Assembly: GCA_902779055.1 (NCBI GenBank)
Contig: CACZAD010000032.1
Span: 974 to 64,973, forward strand
DNA length: 64,000 nt
Source of the DNA: Fibrobacter succinogenes
Lineage (GTDB): Bacteria > Fibrobacterota > Fibrobacteria > Fibrobacterales > Fibrobacteraceae
Direction: 5' to 3'
The number at the start of each line of letters is the position of its first letter. Position 1 is the stretch's first letter. This document shows, in pieces, positions 18,013-26,913 of this stretch. The notes below the pieces were generated by a model. That model saw only the letters and a program-made list of their open reading frames with translations. It was not told where the DNA came from and searched no databases. A program made the position numbers and the translations under genes.

Positions 18013-19328
18013 TTACTTACCTCCCATCTGGAGACCGGCCTTGACACGCGGGTCAAAGACAGCGATCAAAACGTCAACTGCAAAGTTTGCAACGAGAACG
18101 CAAGTAGAAATCATCAAGGTGCAACCCTGGATCGTTGCGTAGTCGTTCTTCTGAATGGCATTGAGCATTGCCATACCGAGACCCGGATAAGAGAAGATCA
18201 TTTCGGTAATGAGAGCGCCACCCACCATGGCACCGAGGCTCTGGGCAAGACCAGTGAGCTGCGGGAGCATAGCGTTGCGGAACACGTAGCTGATGATCTT
18301 GCCTTCGCGGAGACCGAGCCACTTTGCATACTTCATGTAATCAGTACCGAGTTCGTAAATGGACATGGAACGCATACCCGTTGCCTGACCAGAAAGAAGA
18401 ATCGGGAACACAGAGAAGAACGGGAGCACGTAGTACCAGCTGACGCTCTTGAAGCAAAGAGCATACCGAACACGAAGAACGGCACACCGTTCAAGAACAT
18501 GGCGCACGGGAAGAACACCTTGTCGAAGACGCCGCGCTTGTAAGCAGCGAAGGCACCGAGAAGGTTACCCACGATCCAGCCGAGAAGAATCGTCGGAGCC
18601 TGGATAGCGAGCGTCCACGGGAGGGACTTCTTGATAACGTTCGTCACCGGTTCGTTGTTCTGGTAAGAGAGACCGAGGTCGCCGTGGAACACGTTGCCCA
18701 CATAGCGGAAGAACTGGGAAACTGCGGAGGAGAGCTTCGGATCGGTCTTCATGACCGGCTGATCGACCATAACGGTATCGATGCGTTCGGCCTGAACCTT
18801 TTCCATGACAGGGACCTTTTCGACGGCAGCGACAGCCTTAGCAGCCTTGCCCTTCTTGGCCTTCTTCACCTTCTTTGCTTTCTTGGCCTTCTTGCCCTTC
18901 TGAGCGACAGGAGACTTTTCAACAAAGACCGGGTTACCTGCTTCGTCGAGCTTCTGGCGTTCGACCATCACCGGTTCGCCAGCTTCGTCGAAGACCTTGA
19001 CGGTGTTCACGACCGGCTGGCCGTTTTCGTCAAGCTTCGGAACCTTCTGCATCACGACATTGCCGTTAGCATCGGTTTCCGGTTCGTAAATGACGTTACC
19101 TTGTTCGTCAACTTCGGCCATACCGAAGGAAACGAGGAGTTCAGCCTTTTTCTTCTGAGCTTCAGTAGGAGAAAGGCCCTTACCGGCTTGACCCATGATG
19201 ATATCAACCGGGTTGTTGTCGCCGAGACGCGGCAACGCGAAGTTGAGTGCCACTGCGCAGACGAAGGTCAGCAAGTACCAGAACGCCTTCTGCAGGACAT
19301 AACGTAGCATAGGATATTGTTTAAGCAT
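18013..19328 (-). pseudogene. ABC transporter permease, DppB/OppB type, with a large insert and one frameshift
   Basis: Residues 1-~40 hold the first membrane helix and the PRLGDNNPVDIIMG motif of DppB-type permeases. An insert of about 120-130 residues follows (about 70-195). It has three DE(A/N)G(N/E/Q)PV units and a run of KKAKK repeats. The permease core then resumes (VFHGDLGLSYQNNEPV, SLPWTLAIQAPTILLGW). Frame is lost near 18451-18455 and recovers in the next frame (FKSVSWYYVLPFFSVFPI...), ending with DVLIAVFDPRVKAG at 18013. One missing T in a GCTTCAAG stretch explains it. The insert would sit between the first helix and the core, probably outside the inner leaflet (inference). Confidence 0.8.
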
Positions 19329-19345
19329 TTGTAGTCCTTTATCCT

Positions 19346-21151
19346 TTATTTAGCAAGCTTCAAGTTCCAAAGGGTCTTCGTGCCCGAAGCTACCCACGGA
19401 AGCTGAGCGGGAGCGTACGGGTTTTCGGCGGTCGGCCAGTTCGTCCAGACGCGGTCGCTGAATTCGTAGAACTGTTCCGGCAAGTAAACCAGCGGAATGG
19501 ACGGCTGGTCTTCCATGAAGATCTTGTTGAGTTCGCGATAAGCAGTTGCGATAGAATCGGCATTCTTCATGAGCGGGATAGCATTGAGGAGCTTGTCGAC
19601 TTCCGGACGGAAACCTTCGGTACCCGGCTGGTTGTAACGACCAATGTTCACGCCAGCCCAGGCGCCAAGCGGCTGCCAGTCGCGGCTTGCCATGATTTCG
19701 TTGAAGCGGCTCCACGGAAGAGACGGAGTCACGTCAGCAACAGGCTTGTGCATGATGAGGTCGAAGTTACCGAGACCCATAGCCGGCCAGTAAGAACCGC
19801 CATCCACGAAGCCTTCACGAATATCGATACCAGCCTTGCGCATACCTTCGACAGCGATGGTCACCATAGCTTCCCAGTCGGTCCAGCCGTTCGGGCTCGT
19901 GATGTACATCGTCGGGATCTTTTCGCCCTTGGCATTTTCCATGTGGTCGAGCGTCCAGACAGACTTGTAGCCAGCTTCAGAAAGCATCTGCTTCACAGTT
20001 TCGACGCGTTCCTTTTCGTCGGTGATGGTGAGCTTGACACCATACTTGGCGAGGTCTTCGTCACTGATGTACTTGCCTTCGAGGTTAGTCGGCATGATGA
20101 GGCCCGGCTTGATCTGGTCCGTGTAGTCGGACACGGCGAACTTGCGGAGAGCCATGTAGTCAATAGCGGTTGCAAGAGCACGGCGGAAGCGCTTGTCGTT
20201 AAGCGGTTCCTTCATCGTGTTGATGATGAGCATCGGCATTGCACCCGGCAAGAAGTACGGCGGTTCAGAGAGCCAAGTATGCACGCCGGCACCAGCCTTG
20301 CGGTTGATACGCGGGATGTAGCTCTGGGATGCGTCGAGGTTGCCGCTACGCATAGCGATGGTGTTGTGTTCGTTGTTCTTGTAAATCGGGTGAACGATAT
20401 ACTTCGGAGCAGGGAGCTGACCATTGTGGAGAGCAGCGTTGCCCCAGTAATCGTCGCGGCGTTCAAGAATAATCTTGTTCGGGTCGGCGCTGCGGAGAGC
20501 GTACGGGCCGGAAACGACCGGGTTCTGGTCCATCGGAAGCTTCTTGACTTCGTCCTTGGAGCCAAGCTTTTCGATGAGCGGTTCAAACACGTGAGCCGGA
20601 ACGATACGGATGGCCTGCAACAAGTCCATCACAGAAAGCGGGTTGTTACGCTGAGCCTTGTTGACAAGGAAAGCGATACGTTCCACCTCACCTGCCGGTT
20701 CGGACTTAACGGTATCGACATGGATTGCGGAAATCTGTTCGCTAGTGTTGATGGACCCCATCGTGTAGATGAACTTCACGTCGCGAGAGGTCACCTTTTC
20801 ACCATCGCTCCACTTTGCAGCCGGGTTCAAGTCGACGACGATAGAGTCGTTGTTCTTGCTCACGAGCGTGCCGAGGAGGGATTCGATTTCACCCGTCAAG
20901 GAGTTGTAGGTGAGAAGCGGTTCGTACATCAAGTTGAAACGACCACTCACAGGCCAGGTTGTCATCCAGCTTTCTGCAAGGGGGTTGAACGTACCAGGAG
21001 CATCATTCTGCTGCCCAGACAAGTAGAGCGTTTCCTGACGCGGCAAGGAACCGCTGGCGAGCTCGTCTTGCGAAGAGCTACCGCACCCAAAAAGTGCGCC
21101 AGTTGCAGAAAGCACCAAGGCCGTTCTAGCAATCGATTTCAGTCCAATCAT
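19346..21151 (-). CDS. ABC transporter substrate-binding lipoprotein (SBP_bac_5 family)
   Basis: The 601-residue protein starts with a lipoprotein signal (LFGC, Cys23) and matches the extracellular solute-binding family 5, which includes DppA, OppA and cello-oligosaccharide-binding proteins. Landmarks are LYEPLL-like LMYEPLLTYN, KWSDGEKVTSRDVKF, VSGPYALRS and NDKRFRRALATAIDY. It is the first gene of the importer operon and is intact. The specificity cannot be told from sequence: peptides are the default, but the many Trp and Tyr residues and the cellulolytic setting make a cellodextrin or other oligosaccharide possible. A ribosome site AGAGGAC precedes the start, with a GC-rich hairpin just before it in the leader. 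Confidence 0.88.
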   Translation of the reverse strand: MIGLKSIARTALVLSATGALFGCGSSSQDELASGSLPRQETLYLSGQQNDAPGTFNPLAESWMTTWPVSGRFNLMYEPLLTYNSLTGEIESLLGTLVSKNNDSIVVDLNPAAKWSDGEKVTSRDVKFIYTMGSINTSEQISAIHVDTVKSEPAGEVERIAFLVNKAQRNNPLSVMDLLQAIRIVPAHVFEPLIEKLGSKDEVKKLPMDQNPVVSGPYALRSADPNKIILERRDDYWGNAALHNGQLPAPKYIVHPIYKNNEHNTIAMRSGNLDASQSYIPRINRKAGAGVHTWLSEPPYFLPGAMPMLIINTMKEPLNDKRFRRALATAIDYMALRKFAVSDYTDQIKPGLIMPTNLEGKYISDEDLAKYGVKLTITDEKERVETVKQMLSEAGYKSVWTLDHMENAKGEKIPTMYITSPNGWTDWEAMVTIAVEGMRKAGIDIREGFVDGGSYWPAMGLGNFDLIMHKPVADVTPSLPWSRFNEIMASRDWQPLGAWAGVNIGRYNQPGTEGFRPEVDKLLNAIPLMKNADSIATAYRELNKIFMEDQPSIPLVYLPEQFYEFSDRVWTNWPTAENPYAPAQLPWVASGTKTLWNLKLAK

Positions 21152-21341
21152 TTGAGTCCTCTTAGAATAGGGCCCACGGGGGTCCTTTAATTGAAAAATT
21201 CAAAACCTAATATAGATTATTCCATTTCAAAATAATTTTGCGACTTAGTAAAAAAAGTCTTGATGTTTTTCAAACCGTGTTTAACAAATTTTTACATTTA
21301 TAAAAGTTTACTTTCGTGGCTTTGTTGCCACACTTTTTGTC

Positions 21342-21424
21342 AATCCCGATTTAATCGGGATTCTCCATTTCGTTATGAAAGGGAGATGCCCGCTCGGTGG
21401 CGGGCATGACATAGGTGGCGGGCA
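21342..21424. repeat. Palindrome cluster between the binding-protein and uvrC genes
   Basis: AATCCCGATT/AATCGGGATT (21342-21362) is a near-perfect palindrome. It is followed by the ATGCCCGC/GCGGGCAT element (21386-21407) with its ATGACA tail and a partial copy GGTGGCGGGCAAGACA. Nothing coding was seen in this gap. Confidence 0.6.
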
Positions 21425-21431
21425 AGACAAA

Positions 21432-23315
21432 TCACACGTTATCTTGTCTAAAATCATCTTCAGCGGAGTCACCGCCGGCGCAGTATTCAGCGACTTGTTC
21501 GCGGAGTTTTGTGCCACGAACTTTTCCAAGCAAATCGATGATGTCTTCGAGCGGGGCTTCCATAAACGCTTCAGCGCTCTTGTACTTGCTCAGAATCTTG
21601 ACGCGGGTTTCGTGACCGACGCCAGGCATCTTGAGCCATTCGACTTCGAGATCTTTCTTGCGCTTGCTGCGCTGGTACGTAATGGCAAATCGGTGCGCCT
21701 CGTCGCGGGCGTTCTGCAAAAGCTTCAACGCGGGACTCGTGCGGTGTAACACGATACTTTTGCGGTCATCCGGGAACACGATTTCTTCGAGACGCTTGGC
21801 AAGCCCGATCAGCGGCAAGTCCTTGTCGTGACCAAGTTCCTTTAAAATCTGCATCGTGGCATCGACCTGACCTTTACCACCATCGCACACCCACAAGTCG
21901 GGCATCGGAATCCCTTCTTCTTCCAGGCGGCGGATGCGGCGGGTCATCACTTCGCGCATGCTCGCAAAGTCATCGACCCCCGTTACAGTCTTGATGATAA
22001 ACTTTCGGTAATTGCTCTTGTCGGGGCGACCGTTCTTGAATGCGACCAGGCTCGCCACGGTGTTCGTACCGGACAAATGCGAAATATCCACGCACTCGAT
22101 GCGGAACGGAGTCTTCTTTAAGCCAAGAACTTTTTGCAATTCAAAAACGCTGCTGTCGATTTCGCTGTACTTCTGCACTTCGGCACGCATTTCCACGAGA
22201 ATCATGTCAGCGTTCGCAGCGGCAAGTTTCAGGAATCCGAGCTTTTCGCCACGCTGCGGATTCGTCAGCACCACCTTGTGATTCGTCTTCGAAGCAAGCG
22301 CCTGTTCCATCGATTCACGTTCCGCCAAATCTTCGGGCAGGGGCACATCCGTCGCGATTTCACCGGGAATGAACTCCACGTCCATATACCATTGCACCAC
22401 CATCTGGCTGAAAATTTCGGTCTCGTCGTCTTCGAGCTTGCATTCCAGGCGGTAGTGGCGGCGTCCGCAAAGCACGCCATTGCGGTATTCAAAAATCACG
22501 GCGGCGGCCATCGTTCCGTTACGCTTCAGCGAAATCACGTCCATACTGAGGCTTGCGTCGGACACGTCGGTTTTCTGGTGCGCACTCGTCGCCTTGAGCG
22601 CCTGAATCGCATCGCGTTTTTTGGCCGCGGTCTCGAAATCCATACGTTCGCTCGCTTCGAGCATTTCGCGTTCCCAGAGGTCAATCAGGTCATCGCGCTT
22701 GCCGCCCAGAAGCATCTGCGTCTGCGCCACCTTTATACGGTACTCCTCGCGCGTCACAAGCCCGGCACACGGAGCCTCGCAACGACCGATGTGGTAATTG
22801 AGGCAAGGACGCACAGGGCGATTGAGCGGAAGCTTGAGCTTACATTCCCTGATTTTGAACAACCTAGCAGCGATATCCTGCAACTGGCGGATCATACGCG
22901 AACTCATGTACGGGCCGTAATACAGGCAACCGTCCTTCTTCACGGAGCGGCTCAGGAACAACCGCGGGAACGGTTCGTTCACGGAGAACGCCAAATACGG
23001 AAAGTGCTTGTCGTCCTTCAACAGCACATTGTACTTGGGCGTATGCTTGCGGATGAGGTTTGCTTCGAGAATGAGCGCTTCGGTTTCGCTTTCGGTGATG
23101 ATCCACTCGATGTCGCGGATATAAGGAAGCATAAGCGTCGCCGCACGGTGACCGGCATGGTCGCTCCCGTCAAAATAGCTCGACACGCGGTTCTTGAGAA
23201 CCTTCGCCTTCCCTATATATATAATCTTACCCTGGGCGTTCTTCATAATGTACACCCCAGGCAGCAGAGGGAGTTCCGCCAGTCGCCGCTCGATATGTTC
23301 ACTCACCGGAATCAT
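21432..23315 (-). CDS. uvrC: Excinuclease ABC subunit C
   Basis: The 627-residue UvrC makes both incisions in nucleotide excision repair with UvrA and UvrB. The GIY-YIG domain is at the N-terminus (GVYIMKNAQGKIIYIGKAK, ~20-38). The UVR motif region is at ~210-245 (LEASERMDFETAAKKRDAIQ). The RNase H-like 5' nuclease has CVDISHLSG and CDGGKGQ. A helix-hairpin-helix domain comes last (LKMPGVGHETRVKILSKYKS). Length and order match the family. The gene stands alone; no strong ribosome site is visible at this ATG, but the N-terminus aligns with the usual UvrC start. The C-terminus carries a short acidic tail. Confidence 0.95.
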   Translation of the reverse strand: MIPVSEHIERRLAELPLLPGVYIMKNAQGKIIYIGKAKVLKNRVSSYFDGSDHAGHRAATLMLPYIRDIEWIITESETEALILEANLIRKHTPKYNVLLKDDKHFPYLAFSVNEPFPRLFLSRSVKKDGCLYYGPYMSSRMIRQLQDIAARLFKIRECKLKLPLNRPVRPCLNYHIGRCEAPCAGLVTREEYRIKVAQTQMLLGGKRDDLIDLWEREMLEASERMDFETAAKKRDAIQALKATSAHQKTDVSDASLSMDVISLKRNGTMAAAVIFEYRNGVLCGRRHYRLECKLEDDETEIFSQMVVQWYMDVEFIPGEIATDVPLPEDLAERESMEQALASKTNHKVVLTNPQRGEKLGFLKLAAANADMILVEMRAEVQKYSEIDSSVFELQKVLGLKKTPFRIECVDISHLSGTNTVASLVAFKNGRPDKSNYRKFIIKTVTGVDDFASMREVMTRRIRRLEEEGIPMPDLWVCDGGKGQVDATMQILKELGHDKDLPLIGLAKRLEEIVFPDDRKSIVLHRTSPALKLLQNARDEAHRFAITYQRSKRKKDLEVEWLKMPGVGHETRVKILSKYKSAEAFMEAPLEDIIDLLGKVRGTKLREQVAEYCAGGDSAEDDFRQDNV

Positions 23316-23509
23316 GTAATTTCAAATCTATTTAATTTTTATATTGTCGCGCCCCCAATAAAACCAACCCTTTACCTATTCTCAACCAGGAATTAAAAAA
23401 TCAAAAAAACAAAGGTCATTTTACATTTTATCATACTCTAGTTACAAGAAAATTTTATATATCTTACAGAGGTAAGACCGAACCCCCGACATTCTAATAT
23501 GGAGAAATA

Positions 23510-24465
23510 ATGAATTTTGAAAGCATGAACTTGCTATCTCAGAAGGTAGATAGCGTACTCGGAACAGTCCGCGCCCTGCGCGAAGAAAACGCCAAACTTA
23601 AACTTCAGCTTGCAAATGCATCTGCCCAGGCAGAAGACCAGAAAAACCTGCTGGATTCCGCAAACGCAAAGCTCGCCGACTTCCAGGCAGCCCTCGATGC
23701 AAGAGCCAACCAGGCCGTCGCACAGGATCAAATCATCAACGAAAAGAATCGCGACATCGAAAATCTGAACTCGCAGATTAACGAAAAGAACGGCATCATC
23801 GATTCCCTCAACGCCGAAGTCGCCGAAAAGAACGCCGCCATTGATTCTCTGAACGCCCAGCTCTCCGAAAAGGAAGGCGCCCTGAATTCCGAGAATGAAC
23901 AAATTAATGAAAAGAATGGCATCATTGATTCCCTCAATGGCCAAATCAACGAAAAGAACGGCATCATTGATTCCCTCAACGGCCAAATCAACGAAAAGAA
24001 CGGCATCATCGATTCTCTCAACGGCCAGGTCAACGAAAAGAACGGCATCATCGATTCCCTCAATGGCCAGGTCAACGAAAAGAACGGCATCATCGATTCC
24101 CTCAATGGCCAGGTCAACGAAATGGCCAGGTCAACGAAAAGAACGGCATCATCGACGACCTCAACGGTCAGGTTAACGAAAAGAACAACATCATCGATTG
24201 CCTGAACGGCCAAGTCGCCGAAAAGAACGGCATCATTGACGACCTCAACAACCAGATCCAGAACCAGAGTACCGAAATCGCCGAAGCCCAGAACAAGTTC
24301 CAGCAGCTTGTCTCCACGATCGAAACCGAACTGGATACCGAAATCAACATCAAGGACCAGGCCAACGAAGAAGTCCCGGCTCAGCCTGCCCAAGAAAACC
24401 ATCAAGAAGAAAACCCTGACCTGTTCGCGAGTAACGGAGGCTCGCAACCAACTTTTTTCGGCTAA
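23510..24465 (+). pseudogene. ZapB-like coiled-coil protein with tandem 14-residue repeats, frameshifted
   Basis: The protein starts MNFESMNLLSQKVDSVLGTVRAL, like short ZapB coiled-coil division factors, and directly precedes zapA. After ~75 residues comes a run of nearly identical 14-residue units, (I/V)NEKNGIIDSLNGQ, i.e. two heptads encoded by 42-bp DNA repeats. At about 24118-24124 the sequence jumps from GTCAACGAA into ATGGCCAGG, as if 25 bp of a repeat were lost, and the frame breaks (premature stop at 24205). In the other frame the repeats go on (NEKNGIIDDLNGQ, NEKNNIIDCLNGQ, AEKNGIIDDLN), followed by a divergent tail ending NPDLFASNGGSQPTFFG at 24465. The break may be repeat collapse in assembly or true slippage. 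Confidence 0.75.
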
Positions 24466-24510
24466 GGTGGGCGTTGGATAACGACCCATTCGGCGTAGGA
24501 ATGAAATAAT

Positions 24511-24825
24511 ATGGCAAACGAGACACTTAGATCAGTTAGCATAAACGTCGCTCAAGAACGCATCCATATCCGCACGGACTTGCCCGATACGGACTTGAAG
24601 GAAATTGTCGATTTCATCGAAAGTCGTCTCGATAATTCGTCAAAGTTCAAACTGGAAATGAAAAAGCAGCTCGCCTTGCTGGCTGTGGAACTCACTTCCG
24701 AGATCATCGAGTTACGCAAGCAATTGCGCAGAGCCAAATCATACCACGACCTGATGGACAAGGACCTTAGGGAACTCTCGATCCAGCTGGACGAGGCCCT
24801 TCCAAAACCCGACGATCAGGTGTAA
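24511..24825 (+). CDS. zapA: Cell division protein ZapA
   Basis: The 104-residue protein has the ZapA fold pattern: an N-terminal beta hairpin region (VSINVAQERIHIRTDLPDTDLKEIVDFIESRL) and a long C-terminal coiled coil (~45-98). ZapA binds FtsZ and bundles protofilaments at the Z-ring. It follows the ZapB-like repeat coiled coil by 45 bp and is followed by a probable 6S RNA, the same zapA-ssrS order seen in many proteobacteria, which supports both calls. It ends at a strong terminator. Confidence 0.85.
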   Translation: MANETLRSVSINVAQERIHIRTDLPDTDLKEIVDFIESRLDNSSKFKLEMKKQLALLAVELTSEIIELRKQLRRAKSYHDLMDKDLRELSIQLDEALPKPDDQV

Positions 24826-24851
24826 ACCGAAAAAAGCACTAAAAATTCAGA

Positions 24852-24881
24852 AATCTCGGTAAATTTGCCGAGATTTTTTTT
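24852..24881 (+). terminator. Terminator of zapA
   Basis: AATCTCGG/CCGAGATT (24852-24859 and 24868-24875) is followed by a T-run to 24881. Confidence 0.88.
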
Positions 24882-24892
24882 GTTTTATTCCC

Positions 24893-24921
24893 TTGTTTTT
24901 GGACGTCAAGAAACATATATT
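24893..24921 (+). promoter_or_regulatory. Promoter of the probable 6S RNA
   Basis: TTGTTT (24893-24898) and TATATT (24916-24921) are spaced by 17 bp. The predicted start is near 24928, exactly where the closing stem of the RNA begins. Confidence 0.6.
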
Positions 24922-24927
24922 ATGTAT

Positions 24928-25093
24928 GGGCATCCCACGGATTTTACACCCGATCTAACAGGAATATTTAAGCTCGTTGCTCTTGCGGTTCAGTTTAGGC
25001 GCGCTCTGACGCGAAAAACAAATCCCCGAGGCGCTGCTATCATTTAAGATAAGTAGTTTCGAGTGTTCGCACCGTAGGAGATGCCCTTTTTTT
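24928..25093 (+). ncRNA. ssrS: Probable 6S RNA
   Basis: The ~166-nt transcript starts GGGCATCCCACGG and ends CCGTAGGAGATGCCC before seven T. The two ends pair (GGGCATC with GATGCCC, then CACGG with CCGTA-type pairing) to give a long closing stem. The middle can fold into a largely double-stranded rod with an internal open region and a terminal loop, as expected for 6S RNA, which binds the housekeeping RNA polymerase. It has its own promoter and terminator and no reading frame, and it sits right after zapA, the classic neighbour of ssrS. The call is from structure, size and position; a covariance-model search was not run. Confidence 0.75.
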
Positions 25094-25120
25094 ATTGGTG
25101 CAAAATTTGCCGGGGCAACA

Positions 25121-26161
25121 ATGGAAATTTCCGAAAAGCTATCAGGACTTTTAGAAGACGCTGAATCCAAAGACATTTTTGACAAGGCTGTGGTAGGCTA
25201 CCTGCTCCCGGACGGCACAAGCCACGTCGTTACGCTAAACACTCCCGAAGATACAGTCTTTGACATCGCGTCGCTCACAAAGGTCTGCCCCACTTCGACG
25301 CTTGCGCTCTCGTACATTCTTGAAGGAAAGCTTTCGACAGACACGAGAGTCGTCGACTTCATTCCGGAACTCAATACAAACTATCGCGACGAGATCCGCA
25401 TTTTCCATTTGCTCACCCACAGTCTGGATTACCGCGTCCCGATGAAGACGCTCAGGACGCTCCCGCCCGAAAAAATCCTTGAAGCGCTTTACACCTACCA
25501 GTTTGCGGAAGCACCGGGTACGCTATTCAACTACGGAAACCCCGCAAGCGTCTTGCTCGGAATTTTGCTGCAAAGACTTACAGGCAAGACTTTGCAGGAA
25601 CAGGGCAACGAAAGATTCTTTACACCGCTAGGCATGACGCGCTCGGGCTACAATCCGCTCACGCGCGTGCCGAAATCCGAAATCGCGGCGACAGAACTCT
25701 GCGAGTTCCGCCACCGTGAAATCCAGGGCGAAGTCCACGACGAAAGCGCCTGGGTTCTGCAAAAGCTGTTCCCCGTCGGAAGTGCCGGCATGTTCAGCTG
25801 CGTGCCCGACCTGCTCAAGTTCGTGAAGATGATTTTGATGGACGGCAAGTTCGAGGACAAGCAGATTGTCCCCGCGGGCATTCTCGAGATGGTCAGCCAC
25901 AACGCCTTCCCCGAAAAAGTCAAGGCCTGCACCGCCCTCGGCTGGGAACTGAACGCAAGCAAGTTCATGGGCACAAAGATTTCGCCGCAAGCATTCGGCA
26001 AGACGGGATTCACAGGCGCAAGCATCGTCGCCGACCCGGACAAGGGCGGCGCCATCATACTCCTCAGCAACTTCACTTATCCGCACCGCGAACCAAACGC
26101 CGACCGCATCCACGCATTCCGCGCCACGCTTGCCGACGCATTCTTCGAAGAAATTCAGTGA
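25121..26161 (+). CDS. Serine beta-lactamase-fold hydrolase (class C/esterase type)
   Basis: The 346-residue protein has the full set of beta-lactamase/DD-peptidase motifs: SLTK (SxxK, ~51-54), YGN in place of YxN (~138-140), and KTGFTG near ~290. Length and motifs fit the broad class C beta-lactamase, esterase and D-aminopeptidase family. There is no signal peptide, so it may act in the cytosol or leave the cell by another route. Real beta-lactam hydrolysis cannot be claimed from this; many members are esterases or peptidases. It follows the 6S RNA closely but has its own terminator at 26186-26215. Confidence 0.85.
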   Translation: MEISEKLSGLLEDAESKDIFDKAVVGYLLPDGTSHVVTLNTPEDTVFDIASLTKVCPTSTLALSYILEGKLSTDTRVVDFIPELNTNYRDEIRIFHLLTHSLDYRVPMKTLRTLPPEKILEALYTYQFAEAPGTLFNYGNPASVLLGILLQRLTGKTLQEQGNERFFTPLGMTRSGYNPLTRVPKSEIAATELCEFRHREIQGEVHDESAWVLQKLFPVGSAGMFSCVPDLLKFVKMILMDGKFEDKQIVPAGILEMVSHNAFPEKVKACTALGWELNASKFMGTKISPQAFGKTGFTGASIVADPDKGGAIILLSNFTYPHREPNADRIHAFRATLADAFFEEIQ

Positions 26162-26185
26162 TTAGTAAACAGGAAATGCAAAAAA

Positions 26186-26215
26186 AACGGCCCGAGGTGC
26201 GGGTCGTTTTTTTTT
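26186..26215 (+). terminator. Terminator of the beta-lactamase-like gene
   Basis: AACGGCCCG/CGGGTCGTT (26186-26194 and 26200-26208, one G-T pair) is followed by a T-run to 26215. Confidence 0.8.
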
Positions 26216-26218
26216 AAA

Positions 26219-26292
26219 GGAGAAGCCCGCTCGGTGGCGGGCTTGACAAATTAACTGCACTGGATCCCGTCGCTTCGCTCCAGAATGACGGG
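26219..26292. repeat. Two TGACA-type palindromes side by side
   Basis: AAGCCCGC/GCGGGCTT with tail GACAA is followed by a second element from CTGGATCCCGTCG to CCAGAATGACGGG. Confidence 0.6.
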
Positions 26293-26312
26293 AGTCCGGC
26301 ATGACATTTTCG

Positions 26313-26786
26313 TTAGCGGTCTGCGGCCTTGCGGAGCATTTCCTTGCGCTGGGCTTCGGCAAACATCTTGGCCATTTCCATGCGGTTGTCAAGGATTTCC
26401 TTTTTCTTGGTTTCTTCCTTGCAGTTCACGCACTTGGTTGCCGTCGGCACTGCCAAAAGTCTTGCCTTCGGAATCAGCTGTCCACAGATCTTGCATACAC
26501 CGAACGTTCCGTTCTTGATGCGCTTGAGAGCTTCTTCCAAATAAACAAGGTATTTGCCTTCGCGAGCAGCCAACGAGAGGTTGGTTTCAAGCGAATTGAT
26601 ATCCGTAGCAGAATCGGCACCTTCAGAATCGCCACCATCACCGGACTGGTTTTTCTGGTCCAAAAATACGTTAGCCTTTTCGGACTCGCTCTGGGCGGTC
26701 ACAAGCTCACGCCTTTTTTCCAAAAGCAGGTCCTCAAAAAACTTAAGATCAGCATCGCTCATCTTCACGGGTTTCTTCTCAGCCAT
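26313..26786 (-). CDS. DksA/TraR-type zinc-finger protein
   Basis: The 157-residue protein has a long N-terminal coiled coil (~10-45 and ~65-90) around an acidic loop and a C-terminal C4 zinc finger (CKICG...CVNC, ~97-121). This is the layout of DksA, which inserts into the RNA polymerase secondary channel and acts with ppGpp on stable-RNA promoters. The coiled-coil tip lacks a clear Asp-x-x-Asp-Ala; the nearest is DSEGADSATD. It may be DksA itself or a paralogue such as the RNA polymerase-binding YocK type. A GAAGGAG ribosome site precedes the start. A Lys/Met-rich tail of ~35 residues follows the finger. Confidence 0.82.
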   Translation of the reverse strand: MAEKKPVKMSDADLKFFEDLLLEKRRELVTAQSESEKANVFLDQKNQSGDGGDSEGADSATDINSLETNLSLAAREGKYLVYLEEALKRIKNGTFGVCKICGQLIPKARLLAVPTATKCVNCKEETKKKEILDNRMEMAKMFAEAQRKEMLRKAADR

Positions 26787-26913
26787 ATTAAACTCCTTCT
26801 TTGTGAGTTACACTGTTGATAAGCACCGCTTTAAATTATCTTTTTTTTACAAAAAAATCAAATTAAATTTTATTTTTTTCAATAAAATCGTTGACAAATC
26901 GCAACAAAATCAC

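Noticed and set aside
25121..26161. Antibiotic-resistance beta-lactamase
   Set aside because: Motifs only show the broad serine hydrolase fold; there is no signal peptide, so resistance cannot be claimed.
26892..26897. TTGACA as a plus-strand -35 box
   Set aside because: No -10 or gene follows on the plus strand; the next genes on both sides are on the minus strand.
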